From NCBI GenBank assembly GCA_026125795.1, contig JAHCKM010000001.1, forward strand, positions 1,674,001 to 1,738,000: DNA of 64,000 bases, in the 5' to 3' direction. Positions 34,244-43,277 of the stretch are shown piece by piece. Under the pieces are notes generated by a model. That model did no database searches. It had not been told where the DNA came from and saw only the letters and a list, made by a program, of their open reading frames with translations. This DNA is from Burkholderiaceae bacterium. Lineage in GTDB: Bacteria > Pseudomonadota > Gammaproteobacteria > Burkholderiales > Burkholderiaceae_C. The position numbers were made by a program, and so were the translations under genes. Position 1 is the stretch's first letter. The number at the start of each line of letters is the position of its first letter.

Positions 34244-35130
34244 CGGTGTCGGCGCTGCGGCTCACGCTGCGGCCCCCGCGAGGCCGCGGCGGGTTCGCGC
34301 TGCTGGTGGCGCTGTATGCCGGGCTGGTGGCGGTGTGCCTGGTCACGCTGGCCGGCGCAGGCGACCTGAGCTTCGGACGCAACCCCTGGGACAACCTGCT
34401 CAAGACGGTGGGCGAGTTCGCGCGCCCCAGCTTCCTCGATGCCTGGTTCGGCCCCGAGCGGCTCGAATACCGCAGCGACGACGGCACGCTGCTGCGCGTG
34501 GAGAACCGGCGCGAGGTCGAGGCCAGCTTCCTGGCCGCGCTGGGCCGCGCCGCCTGGGTCACGTTCCAGATCGCCACGCTGGGCTCGCTGCTGGCCGCGC
34601 TGCTAGCGTTGCCGCTGGCGATGCTGGTCGCACGCAACCTGCGCGCACCGCGCGTTCTTGCGCTGGGCGCCAAGGCCGTGCTCGACGTCGCGCGTGCGGT
34701 GCACACGCTGGTCTTTGGCCTGATCCTGGTGGGCATCGTCGGCCTCGGTCCCACGGCCGGCGTGCTGGCCATCGCGCTGCACTCGATGGGCACCTACGGC
34801 AAGCTGTTTGCCGAGAGCATCGAGTCGCTCGACATGGCGGCGGTCGACGCGGTGCGCGCCACCGGCGCGAGCGAGGCGCAAGTCTTCTTCCACGGCGTGT
34901 GGCCGTCTGTGCTGCCGCAGTTCGTCAGCCACCACCTCTACGTCTGGGAGTTCAACATCCGCGACTCCACCATCCTGGGGCTGATCGGCGCCGGCGGCCT
35001 GGGCCTGCTGATCAGCGAGGCGGTCAGCCTGTTCCAATGGAGCCGGCTGGCGACGCTGCTGATCGTCGTCGTGGCGCTGGTGATGGCGTTCGACGCAATG
35101 TCGCGGCGCATCCGCGAGGCGCTGCTGTGA
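34240..35130 (+). CDS. phnE: phosphonate-type ABC transporter permease
   Basis: This 296-residue permease has about six membrane spans and the EAA-type loop ESIESLDMAAVDAVRATGASEAQVFFHGVWPSVLPQF (in parts), typical of PhnE. The GTG start at 34240 overlaps the phnD stop and the gene overlaps phnC by 4 bp, so the three are translationally coupled. A periplasmic stretch near residues 55-95 (FGPERLEYRSDDGTLLRVEN) is longer than in simple permeases. Confidence 0.88.
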   Translation: MTVSALRLTLRPPRGRGGFALLVALYAGLVAVCLVTLAGAGDLSFGRNPWDNLLKTVGEFARPSFLDAWFGPERLEYRSDDGTLLRVENRREVEASFLAALGRAAWVTFQIATLGSLLAALLALPLAMLVARNLRAPRVLALGAKAVLDVARAVHTLVFGLILVGIVGLGPTAGVLAIALHSMGTYGKLFAESIESLDMAAVDAVRATGASEAQVFFHGVWPSVLPQFVSHHLYVWEFNIRDSTILGLIGAGGLGLLISEAVSLFQWSRLATLLIVVVALVMAFDAMSRRIREALL

Positions 35131-35960
35131 CGCCGGCCGTGCACCTCGAAGGTGTGCGCGTGGCGCTGGCGGGTCGGATGCTGCTGGAGGTGCCACAGCT
35201 GCTGGTCGAGCCCGGCGAGCGCGTGGCCATCGTCGGGCCCAACGGCGCCGGCAAGAGCACGCTGCTGAAGCTGATCGGGGCTTTGCTGCCGGCGCAGCAC
35301 GGAAAGGTGTGCGTGCTCGGCCGATCGATCGGTCCCGAGGGTCCGGCGCGGCGCCTCGACACCGCGCAGCGCCGGGCGCTGCGCCGCGAGGTTGGCATCC
35401 TGATGCAGGGGCTGCACCTGGTGCCGCGCCTGAGCGCCCGCGAGAACGTGTTGATCGGCGCGCTGAGCCGGCTGCGCGGCAGCGACGCCTGGCGCAGCCT
35501 GCTGCGCTGGTATCCCCCGGCGCTGGTGGAGGCCGCCGATGCGGCGCTCGCGGCGCTGGGCCTGGCCGAGCGCGCCGGCACGCGCGCCGACCGGCTCTCG
35601 GGCGGCGAGCGGCAGAAGGTGGCGCTGGCGCGGCTGCAGCTGCAACGCCCGCGCCTCGTGCTTGCCGACGAACCGACTTCAGCGTTAGACCCGGCTGCCA
35701 CGACCCAGGTCTGCGAGGCGCTGCTCGCGGCGGCAGGCGCTGCGAGCCAGACGCTGATCACCGTGGTGCACGACCTCGAGTTGCTGCCGCGCCTGGCCAC
35801 ACGCGTGGTGAGCCTGGCCGATGGCCGCGTGTGGTGGGACCGGCCGATCGATGGCGTGACGCCGTCGATGCTGCAGGGCCTGTACGACCGGCGGTCTGCC
35901 GAGGCGGCCATCGGGGCGCGGCCTGCGCCCGCGCCGCTGTCCCGGCTCGTGCGAGCCTGA
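35127..35960 (+). CDS. phnC: phosphonate-type ABC transporter ATPase
   Basis: This 277-residue ATPase has Walker A GPNGAGKSTLLK (about 38), the signature LSGGERQKVALARLQLQ, Walker B RLVLADEPTSALD and the switch histidine in ITVVHDLELLPRLA. It powers the PhnDE importer encoded just before it. The GTG start overlaps the phnE stop (GTGA). Confidence 0.9.
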   Translation: MTPAVHLEGVRVALAGRMLLEVPQLLVEPGERVAIVGPNGAGKSTLLKLIGALLPAQHGKVCVLGRSIGPEGPARRLDTAQRRALRREVGILMQGLHLVPRLSARENVLIGALSRLRGSDAWRSLLRWYPPALVEAADAALAALGLAERAGTRADRLSGGERQKVALARLQLQRPRLVLADEPTSALDPAATTQVCEALLAAAGAASQTLITVVHDLELLPRLATRVVSLADGRVWWDRPIDGVTPSMLQGLYDRRSAEAAIGARPAPAPLSRLVRA

Positions 35961-36017
35961 CCGTCCGGCGATGCCGGCCATGTACCGGCGCGCCCGCCGG
36001 TCAGCGCGGCGGGGCCG

Positions 36018-36680
36018 TCAGGGCTGCGCGTCGCTCTTGGCGTAGAAGTCGAGCAGGGTGCGCGGCGTCGGGCGCGGCGCATCGGCGTCGGGCCGCTGGC
36101 GGCGCTCCAGGTCTCGCCGCAGTTCGAGCAACTGTCCGTGTATTTCGGCATCGGCGATCTGCGCCAGCGCGATGGCGGTCGACAGCCAGAGTCGCTGCCG
36201 AAACTTCGATCCGAACTGAGGAAAGCCCGCGTCTTGCTCCTGCCTCTCGTCTTCGGGCCGAAGCACGCCCATCTTGCGCAGCAGATCGAGCTTGGTGGGG
36301 GCGTCCAGGGATGCGCCAAAGCGCTCCAGCGAGCCATCGATGTGGGTGATGCGGTGGGCAAAACGGTTGCGACACGCGGCCAGAGCCCGCAACGCGTCGG
36401 CGCCGGCAGCGTCGAGGATGTCCAGCGTCTGCGCGAGTTGCAGCTTGCCCGTCTTGCCGTCGAAGGTCAGCCGCGAGACGTGATCGAAAGCCTTGTCCTG
36501 CTTGATCTCGCGCACCACCCGTTGCGCGATGGCCGCTTCGGCGATGACCTGCAGTTGAATCAGGAACGCCCAATCGCTCGGCTCCTCGAGCAGCCTCCCG
36601 TAGAAGCCGGTCGGCAAGCCGATGGCGGTGTTGAGTTCGCGGATCCGCTCGTCGATCCGCAGCTTGATTTCGACGGTCAT
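36018..36680 (-). CDS. hypothetical protein with HEPN-like RNxxxH motif
   Basis: This 220-residue, mostly helical protein carries ALAACRNRFAHRITHIDG; R-N-R-F-A-H fits the R-x4-H signature of HEPN domains, many of which are RNases in toxin-antitoxin or phage-defence systems, though some are structural. No nucleotidyltransferase partner or antitoxin lies beside it. The C-terminal part (LLELRRDLERRQRPDADAPR, in parts) is coiled-coil-like. I do not recognise a specific family. ATG 36680 was chosen over an upstream TTG. Confidence 0.6.
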   Translation of the reverse strand: MTVEIKLRIDERIRELNTAIGLPTGFYGRLLEEPSDWAFLIQLQVIAEAAIAQRVVREIKQDKAFDHVSRLTFDGKTGKLQLAQTLDILDAAGADALRALAACRNRFAHRITHIDGSLERFGASLDAPTKLDLLRKMGVLRPEDERQEQDAGFPQFGSKFRQRLWLSTAIALAQIADAEIHGQLLELRRDLERRQRPDADAPRPTPRTLLDFYAKSDAQP

Positions 36681-36758
36681 GGCGCCGTGAACGGTCAAGC
36701 CCAGGATAAGTAGCGCGCGCGTTGCCGCCGTTCGGACAAACCCGGAAGACCCGGCGCT

Positions 36759-37190
36759 TCAGCTGCGCGGCGCCAAGATCGCCATGGTCAGCCGAGACAC
36801 CACCGTCGGGCGGCCCTGGTCGTCCACCAGATCGATCTGCCAGACATGCGTCGTTCGCCCGCGGTGCACCGGGCGCGCGGTGCCGGTGACCCAGCCGCGA
36901 TCGACGCTGCGCAGGTGGTTGGCGTTGATGTCGAGTCCGACCGCGCGATAGCCGGCCGCCAGCGAGTAGGCGGCTCCGCACGAGCCGAGCGACTCGGCCA
37001 GCACGACCGAAATCCCGCCGTGCAGGATACCGTAGGGCTGGCGCGTGCGCGCATCGACCGGCACGCGGCCGCGCACGAAGTCGTCTCCGACCTCGACGAA
37101 CTCGATGCCCAGGTGCTCCACCGTCGTGCCGCGGTGGATCTCGGTGAGGATCTCCACCGAGATCGGTTGCTGCCAGATTCGTTGCTGCAT
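36759..37190 (-). CDS. PaaI-family hotdog thioesterase
   Basis: This 143-residue protein has the hotdog-fold thioesterase signature QPYGILHGGISVVLAESLGS and GLDINANHLRSVDRGWVTGTARPVHRGRTTHVWQIDL (in parts), as in PaaI/MenI-type acyl-CoA thioesterases. It would hydrolyse an acyl- or aryl-CoA in the cytoplasm. It starts 10 bp after the acyl-CoA dehydrogenase gene on the same strand and probably prunes CoA esters from that pathway. Confidence 0.88.
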   Translation of the reverse strand: MQQRIWQQPISVEILTEIHRGTTVEHLGIEFVEVGDDFVRGRVPVDARTRQPYGILHGGISVVLAESLGSCGAAYSLAAGYRAVGLDINANHLRSVDRGWVTGTARPVHRGRTTHVWQIDLVDDQGRPTVVSRLTMAILAPRS

Positions 37191-37200
37191 GGCGCGAGTA

Positions 37201-38379
37201 TCAACCCGCCGATCCGTACGACCTGGGCAGGCCGAGCACCTTCTCGGCGATGAACGACAGGATCAGCTGCTCGGTCACCGGCGCAATGCGCGTGATCATC
37301 ACCTCGCGCAGCAGCCGCTCCACGTGGTACTCCTTGGCGTAGCCGAAGCCGCCGTGCGTCAGCACCGCTTGCAGGCAGGCGTCGTATCCGGCGCGCGCCC
37401 CCAGGAACTTGGCGCTGTTGGCCTCGGCGCCGCAGGGTTGTCCCTGGTCGTACAGCCACGCGCCTTTCATCACCAGGGCCCAAGCCGCCTCCAGCGCCAT
37501 CCAGCGCTCGGCCAGCGGGTGCTGGATGCCCTGGTTCTGGCCGATCGGACGGTCGAACACGATGCGCTCGCGCGCGTAGCGCGCCGCGCGGCGCAGCGCA
37601 TCCTGGCCGATGGCGATGGCTTCGGCGGCCACCAGCAGCCGCTCGGGGTTGAGGCTGTGCAGGATGGTCGAGAAGCCCTTGCCCTCGTCGCCGATGCGAT
37701 CGGCCTCGGGGATGAACAGCCCGTCGATGAAGATGGCGTTGGAGTCGACCGCATGGCGGCCCATCTTCGCGATGCGCCGCACCTCGATCTTGCTGCGGTC
37801 GAGGTCGGTGTAGAAGACCGACAGGCCGTCGGTCGGTCGTGCGCCGTGTTCCAGCGCGGCGGTGCGCGCCAGCAGCATGATCTTGTTGGCCACCTGCGCG
37901 GTCGAGGTCCACACCTTCTGGCCCTGCACGCGGTAGCCGCCCGGTACCTTGTGGGCAAAGGTCTTGATGGCGGCGGTGTTCAGGCCGGCATCGGGCTCGG
38001 TGAAGCCGAACGCACATTGGTCCTTGCCTTCGATCAGGCGCGGCAGCCAGCGCTGGCGCTGCTCGGGGGTGCCGAACACCACGATCGGATGCGGCCCGAA
38101 CAGGTTGATGTGCACCGTGCTGGCGGCCGCCATGCCGCCGCCGTGACTTGCCACCTCGTGCATCATGATGGCCGCCTCGGTCACGCCGAGGCCCGCGCCG
38201 CCGTACTCGGCGGGCATCGTGATGCCGAGCCAGCCGCCTTCGGCCATCGCCTGGTGGAAGGCGTGCGGAAACTCGCCGTCGTCGTCGCGCGCCAGCCAGT
38301 AGTCGTCGTCGAAGCGGCGCACCACCGCGCCCACGCCGTCGCGGATGGCGCGCTGCTCTGCGCTGACCGAGAAGTCCAC
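37201..38379 (-). CDS. acyl-CoA dehydrogenase
   Basis: This 392-residue flavoenzyme has the acyl-CoA dehydrogenase layout: LGITMPAEYGGAGLGVTEAA, CAFGFTEPDAGLNTAAIKT (FAD/substrate loop), GQKVWTSTAQVANKIMLLART (in parts) and YHVERLLREVMITRIAPVTEQLI with the C-terminal helix. It introduces a 2,3 double bond and passes electrons to ETF. The GTG start at 38379 has AAAGG 7 bp upstream. It is the middle gene of a nitroreductase, dehydrogenase, thioesterase set on the minus strand. Confidence 0.9.
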   Translation of the reverse strand: MDFSVSAEQRAIRDGVGAVVRRFDDDYWLARDDDGEFPHAFHQAMAEGGWLGITMPAEYGGAGLGVTEAAIMMHEVASHGGGMAAASTVHINLFGPHPIVVFGTPEQRQRWLPRLIEGKDQCAFGFTEPDAGLNTAAIKTFAHKVPGGYRVQGQKVWTSTAQVANKIMLLARTAALEHGARPTDGLSVFYTDLDRSKIEVRRIAKMGRHAVDSNAIFIDGLFIPEADRIGDEGKGFSTILHSLNPERLLVAAEAIAIGQDALRRAARYARERIVFDRPIGQNQGIQHPLAERWMALEAAWALVMKGAWLYDQGQPCGAEANSAKFLGARAGYDACLQAVLTHGGFGYAKEYHVERLLREVMITRIAPVTEQLILSFIAEKVLGLPRSYGSAG

Positions 38380-38389
38380 GGCGCGGCCT

Positions 38390-39079
38390 TTAGTCGACCC
38401 ACTGCACGGCGTCGGCCAGCGTGGCGCGCGGCGTGCGAAAGGCGTTGGCCGGATGGCTCGGGTCCTCCAGGCCGAACGCCAGGCCGCAGACCACGCGGCG
38501 TTGCGGGTCCAGCCCCCACTGCTCGCGCCAGAACTGCGGGTACGCGGCAAGTGCGGCCATCGCGATCGAGGCCACGCCGCAGGCGCGCGCCGCCAGCATG
38601 AACATCGCGATGTAGGCACCGCAGTCGATCGCACCGTAGGTGCCCAACGGCTCCTCGGTGGTGACGATCGCCACGTGCGGCGCACCGAAGAAGCGAAAGT
38701 TCTCCAGCCGCTGGCGGTCGGCCGCTTCCTTGTCGCCGCGCGCGACGCCGGTGGCGGCATAGAGCTGAAAGCCGCACTCGCGCCGCCGTTGCAGGTACAC
38801 GCCGCGGTATTCGCGCGGCCAGTCGAGATCGGGCTGCGGCCTGGCGCCGCTGCGCACGTGCGCCAGCAATGCGCCGCGCGCGCGTTCGGTGGCCGCGGCG
38901 CTGCCCACCGTCAGCTGCCACGCCTGCGAGTTGCACCACGACGGGCTGCGCTGGGCGATCGTGAGGATGCGGTCGATCGTTGCGCGCGGCAGCGGATCCG
39001 GCCGATAGCCGCGACAGCTGTAGCGATCGAGCGCGAGGTGTTCCAGCGTGGTGGCGCAGTCGGGGGCGTGGCTGTTCAT
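38390..39079 (-). CDS. nitroreductase family protein
   Basis: This 229-residue FMN protein has the nitroreductase signatures RYSCRGYRPDPLPRATIDRIL (in part), AQRSPSWCNSQAWQLTV, and GAPHVAIVTTEEPLGTYGAIDCG, ending in ALAAYPQFWREQWGLDPQRRVVCGLAFGLEDPSHPAN (in parts). Such enzymes reduce nitroaromatics, quinones or enones with NAD(P)H. The gene ends 10 bp before the acyl-CoA dehydrogenase start and is probably co-transcribed with it. Confidence 0.88.
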   Translation of the reverse strand: MNSHAPDCATTLEHLALDRYSCRGYRPDPLPRATIDRILTIAQRSPSWCNSQAWQLTVGSAAATERARGALLAHVRSGARPQPDLDWPREYRGVYLQRRRECGFQLYAATGVARGDKEAADRQRLENFRFFGAPHVAIVTTEEPLGTYGAIDCGAYIAMFMLAARACGVASIAMAALAAYPQFWREQWGLDPQRRVVCGLAFGLEDPSHPANAFRTPRATLADAVQWVD

Positions 39080-39143
39080 GGGCCGATGCTACCGAACGCG
39101 CTTGGCCCGGCCCGGTGATCGGCAGCACCGGGCCGGCCGGCGC

Positions 39144-40727
39144 TCACTGCAGCGGCGGCACCACGCCGGCGAACTTCAGCAAGTCAGTGATGCGGAACAC
39201 GCCGGGGCCGCCGGCCGACGGCAGGTGCGGCTTCCAGCGCGGGTTCTCCGACAGGTAGGAATCGCGGTCCGCGCGCAGCAGCTCGAAGAACACTTCGCCG
39301 ACGATGCGGCCGCCCACCGGCCCGAGCCGCGCGCCGCCTTCCATCACCTCGGCCTCCTTGAGGATGTAGTACCACAGCGGTGTGCTCTCGGCCATGCCGA
39401 AGGGCTTGAGCTCGGCGAGCTGCGGCGGCGTCAGCGCGGGCACGCGCAGGCGCTGTGCAACGGCCTGGCCCGACGGCAGCCCGAAGTTCACGTGCCGCAC
39501 CAGGTTGCGCGACGCCAGCGATTGCATGCCGTCGGCCGGCAGGCCGGGCGAGGGCGCCAGCGAGCCCGGCAGGTGCATCAGCGGCGTCGACAGCTTGGTG
39601 TCGATCAGCTTGTTGGGCCGCGCGTTGCCGTCGCCGAAGTCGAAGAAGGTCTGCCAGTCGACAAATCGACGCGCGGCGCGGCGCCCGCCGCGCAGGTCGC
39701 CGGGGTCGGCGCCGTTGGGGTCGAGCGCATCGTCGAACACGAAGGCGAAGAACGGCGTGCCGTTGTCGGGTCCGAAGTTGAGCCGGTAGCTCGGGCGGAT
39801 CTGCGAGTGGCCGAAGCGGTACGCCGCCACCGAGAACTCGATCGGCAGCAGCGGGTTGCCGCCGGAGTTGCGCCGCGCATCGGCGCGGTACTGGCCGGGG
39901 CGCTCGCGCAGCAGCTGGTCGACGCGGCGCTGGCCGATCGTCATCGGCAGGAACTCGTGCACGATGATCCATTGGTAGTGCCAGGTCACGATGCGCCGCG
40001 CCTCCTCGAACACCTGGCGCGGGCTGGCGCCTTGCCAGCGGCCCTGCGCGCGCAACTGGTCGACCACGGCGTTGTGGAACTTGAGCATCGCCACATGCAG
40101 CTGCGAAAGGATCACGTTCTCGTCGTTGCGGCTGTCGCCGACCAGCGCTTCGCCGTTGGAGTCGCGCGGCAGGTCGAAGCGCATCGCGCCCTTGCGCGAC
40201 ACCTCGGGCGAACCGGGAATCGGATCGACCCGCATGCGGTAGTCGCCGTTGCGCGTGTCGTACAGCTCGGCCGAGCGCTCCGGCCCTTCGCCGTACACGC
40301 TGTCGAGGTCGAACGCGGCGGTGCGGAAGTTGCGCGTGCGCGCCGGGTCGGCGTTGCCGGTCAGCGCCGAGCGCCGGTCGAACGTGATGTCGTGGTCGAG
40401 GAACTGGCCGAAGAACGTCACGCCGGCCGTCATCGCGGTGTTGTCGCGGTTGTCGGGGCTGAAAACCGGCTGGTTGACGATCGACTGGATCGCATCGGTC
40501 AGGTTGTCGCGCGCGTCCAGCGGCCCATCCTTGGCGCCAAGAAGCGCCGCCGCGTTGCGCGTGCGATCGTTCTGCGCGGCGAACGCCGGCAGCTCGGGGA
40601 ACATGCGCGTGAACACGTTGTCGGGGTGGCGCGGCTGGCGCGGAAAACGTGCGTCGACGGTGTCGGCCCAAGCCGGCGCCAGCGCGAGCGCCGCGAGCAT
40701 GGGAAACAAACAAACGGCTCGGTTCAT
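39144..40727 (-). CDS. secreted animal-type heme peroxidase
   Basis: This 527-residue protein has a Sec signal peptide (MNRAVCLFPMLAALALAPAWA) and the animal-peroxidase/peroxinectin motifs: TFFGQFLDHDITFD (distal histidine), AAFDLDSVYGEGPERSAELYD, SQLHVAMLKFHNAVVDQL, TWHYQWIIVHEFLP (proximal histidine region) and RFGHSQIRPSYRL. It would use hydrogen peroxide to oxidise halides or organic substrates outside the cytoplasm. GGAGG lies 7 bp before ATG 40727. These enzymes are scattered in bacteria and their roles are little known. Confidence 0.87.
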   Translation of the reverse strand: MNRAVCLFPMLAALALAPAWADTVDARFPRQPRHPDNVFTRMFPELPAFAAQNDRTRNAAALLGAKDGPLDARDNLTDAIQSIVNQPVFSPDNRDNTAMTAGVTFFGQFLDHDITFDRRSALTGNADPARTRNFRTAAFDLDSVYGEGPERSAELYDTRNGDYRMRVDPIPGSPEVSRKGAMRFDLPRDSNGEALVGDSRNDENVILSQLHVAMLKFHNAVVDQLRAQGRWQGASPRQVFEEARRIVTWHYQWIIVHEFLPMTIGQRRVDQLLRERPGQYRADARRNSGGNPLLPIEFSVAAYRFGHSQIRPSYRLNFGPDNGTPFFAFVFDDALDPNGADPGDLRGGRRAARRFVDWQTFFDFGDGNARPNKLIDTKLSTPLMHLPGSLAPSPGLPADGMQSLASRNLVRHVNFGLPSGQAVAQRLRVPALTPPQLAELKPFGMAESTPLWYYILKEAEVMEGGARLGPVGGRIVGEVFFELLRADRDSYLSENPRWKPHLPSAGGPGVFRITDLLKFAGVVPPLQ

Positions 40728-41070
40728 GCGGTCCTCCATACAGCAGAGTCAGCGGCAGGGTAGGCAGGCCACGCAGCGATTGACACCGGCATCGCTGCGG
40801 CGCGCAAGAACGGTTTTTTCAGGTAACGCCTCTCCGCGCTGCGCGGCGCCCTCGTGTGGCCGGTGCGAGGCAGCACGCGGTGCGCAACACCGCTCACGCG
40901 ACTTACATCGCGCAAAGACGTTGCCGTTGGTGAGCGACGGTGGGATTGGAGCGAGAAGCTCGGTGCCAGCCCTGTGGCGCTCGCGCGCGGGTCGCGCTAG
41001 GCGCGGCGCCGGCGTGCGCTTGAAGAGGGCGAAGTGCCCATGTGGCCCTCGTCGCTGAAGGCGCTGCGGC
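40728..41070. other. intergenic region, no gene seen
   Basis: This 343-bp gap lies between the peroxidase start and the tctE stop. It has lower G+C patches such as GGTTTTTTCAGG near 40812 but no open frame I can support, no strong hairpin and no repeat. It presumably holds the peroxidase promoter. Confidence 0.5.
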
Positions 41071-42486
41071 TCACGCCGCCACGGTCTGCGCCAGCGGAAG
41101 GCGCACGATCGCGTCGAGTCCGGTCACGCGAGCGCCGTGCCCGCGGTTGACCAGCTCGATGCTGCCGCCGAGCGACTCGACGATCTCGTGGCAGATCACC
41201 AGCCCGAGCCCGCCGCTGCCGCGTGTGTGGCCGGCGGCGGCAAACGGTTCGAACAGGTGCTGGCGTTGCTCCTCTCCGATGCCAGGGCCGCTGTCGCTGA
41301 CCACCAGTGCGGCGGTGCGCGCGTCGCAGGGCATGTGCACGCTCAGGCGACCGCCCGGCGGGCAATGCCGGATCGCGTTGTGCAGCAGGTTGCGCGACAG
41401 CTCGCGCAGCGACCATTCGTGCGCGCGCACCGAAGCCTCGCGCAGCTCGAGCTCGAAGTCGAGCCGTGCCTCGGCGATCAGCGGCGACAGGTCGACCGCC
41501 ACGGCGCGGATCACCGCCGACCACTGCGTGACCGGTGCCTGCCCCTCGACGCGCAACTGCTCGACCTTGGCCAGCGCCAGCATCTGGTTGGCCAGCTCGG
41601 TGGCGCCGGCCACCGTGGCGCCGATCTCGGCGAGCGCCTGCTCGGGCGCCACGTCGCCGCGCCGCGCCGACTGCACCTGCGTGGTCAGCACCGCCAGCGG
41701 CGTGCGCAGCTGGTGCGAGGCATCGCGCACGAAGCGCTTCTGGTGCGACAGCAGGCGCGAGAGCCGCGCCATCACGCCGTTGGTGGCGTCCAGCACCGGT
41801 CGCAGCTCCTGCGGCGCATCGTCCACCGACAGGGGCGTCAGGTCACCCTCACGGCGCGTGCGCAGCTGCGCGCTGATGTCGCGCACCGGCCGCGTGGCGC
41901 GCTGCACCACCGCGATCACCACCGCGGCTACTACCCCCAGCAGCAGCGCCTGCCGCCAAAGGGTCTCGATCAGGATGGTGCGTGCCAGCGCCTTGCGCAC
42001 GTCGAGCGTCTCGGCCACCTGGATCGTCGCCATGCCGCGCGCGTCGATGCCGGCCACCGGCTGCAGCAGCACCGCCATGCGCACCGGCGTGCCGTCGTAC
42101 TCGTCGTCGTAGAAGCGCACCAGCGCGGCGTAGACGTTGGGCTCGGAGCTGTCGCCGCGCGGCGCCGGCAGGTCGGCGAAGCCCGACACCACCTCGCCGT
42201 CAAAGCCGATCACCTTGTAGAAGATGCGGCTGCGGTTGTCGGCCTCGAAGGCCTCGAGCGCCGAATACGCCACCTCGCTGCGCAGGTGCGCGCTGCCGCC
42301 TTCTTCGGCGATGTGCAGCAGCTCGCCGATCGACTTGGCCGACGCCAGCAGCGTGCGGTCGTAGGCCGTGTCGGACGCCTGCAGGGCTTGCCGGTACAGG
42401 CTCACGGTGTTGAACGACACCAGCGCCGCCACCGGCAGCAGGATGCCCAGCAGCAGACGCGCGCGCAGCGACGGTTGCCGCTTCAC
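41071..42486 (-). CDS. tctE: TctE-type sensor histidine kinase
   Basis: This 471-residue sensor has an N-terminal membrane span (LLLGILLPVAALVSFNTVSL), a periplasmic domain of about 140 residues, a second span (ALLLGVVAAVVIAVVQRA), a HAMP segment, the phospho-accepting histidine in RDASHQLRTPLAVL, and N, G1 and G2 boxes (ELSRNLLHNAIRH, VSDSGPGIG, GSGGLGLVICHEIV). It resembles TctE, which senses tricarboxylates. It overlaps tctD by 4 bp. Confidence 0.9.
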   Translation of the reverse strand: MKRQPSLRARLLLGILLPVAALVSFNTVSLYRQALQASDTAYDRTLLASAKSIGELLHIAEEGGSAHLRSEVAYSALEAFEADNRSRIFYKVIGFDGEVVSGFADLPAPRGDSSEPNVYAALVRFYDDEYDGTPVRMAVLLQPVAGIDARGMATIQVAETLDVRKALARTILIETLWRQALLLGVVAAVVIAVVQRATRPVRDISAQLRTRREGDLTPLSVDDAPQELRPVLDATNGVMARLSRLLSHQKRFVRDASHQLRTPLAVLTTQVQSARRGDVAPEQALAEIGATVAGATELANQMLALAKVEQLRVEGQAPVTQWSAVIRAVAVDLSPLIAEARLDFELELREASVRAHEWSLRELSRNLLHNAIRHCPPGGRLSVHMPCDARTAALVVSDSGPGIGEEQRQHLFEPFAAAGHTRGSGGLGLVICHEIVESLGGSIELVNRGHGARVTGLDAIVRLPLAQTVAA

Positions 42487-43160
42487 GGGTCCGGCCCGGC
42501 CTGCACCAGGTAGCCCAGCCCGCGCAGCGTGACCAGCTCGACGCCGGTGCCGGCGAGCTTCTTGCGCAACCGGTAGGCCACGACCTCGATCGCGCTGAGC
42601 TGCACGTCGGGCTCGTCGCGGAACACCACCGTGCTCAGGTGCTCCTTGGTGACGGCGTGGCCCGGCTTGGCCAGCAGCGCGCGCAGCATGGCGACCTCGC
42701 GCGGCGTGAGGCTCATCGGTCGCTCGCGCCAGTGCACGGCGCCGCTGTCGTCGTCGACGCGCAGGCCATGGAAGTCCGCCGGCGCGTTGGCGGCCGGCGC
42801 GCCGGAGCGCCGCGACAGCGCCTTGATGCGCGCCTCGAGCTCGTCGAGGTCGAACGGCTTGGGCAGGTAATCGTCGGCGCCGGTGTTCAGGCCGAGCACG
42901 CGGTCGCCCACCGCGCCGCGCGCGGTCAGCACGATCACCGGCGCGTCCAGGCCTTCGGCGCGCGCCTCGCCGAGCACCGCGAGTCCGTCCTTGCCGGGCA
43001 GGCTCAGGTCGAGCAGCACCACGTCGGGCGCGCTGGCACGCCAGCGCTCGAGCGCTCGGTTGCCGTCACCGCACACCACGATGCGCATGCCGCGCCGCTC
43101 CAGGCTGCGCTGCAGCGACACCTGCATCGCAACGTTGTCTTCGATCAGCAGGACCTTCAT
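42483..43160 (-). CDS. tctD: TctD-type response regulator
   Basis: This 225-residue OmpR-class regulator has a receiver domain (MKVLLIEDNVAMQ, phospho-acceptor in DVVLLDLSLPGKDGL, KPFDLDELEARI) and a winged-helix DNA-binding domain (LTPREVAMLRALLAKPGHAV, IEVVAYRLRKKL, LRGLGYLV). With TctE it should control the divergent tctC receptor gene 117 bp away. Confidence 0.92.
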   Translation of the reverse strand: MKVLLIEDNVAMQVSLQRSLERRGMRIVVCGDGNRALERWRASAPDVVLLDLSLPGKDGLAVLGEARAEGLDAPVIVLTARGAVGDRVLGLNTGADDYLPKPFDLDELEARIKALSRRSGAPAANAPADFHGLRVDDDSGAVHWRERPMSLTPREVAMLRALLAKPGHAVTKEHLSTVVFRDEPDVQLSAIEVVAYRLRKKLAGTGVELVTLRGLGYLVQAGPDP

Positions 43161-43277
43161 GGCGCGCCGCTCGATTATCGGCGTGGCCCGATTCGGTGTT
43201 TCCCCTCGTGCCATCGACAGCCGATTGACAGGCGCGCCTTGCACCATGGGCGCACTCGATCTTTCCGGAGGTGCCTC

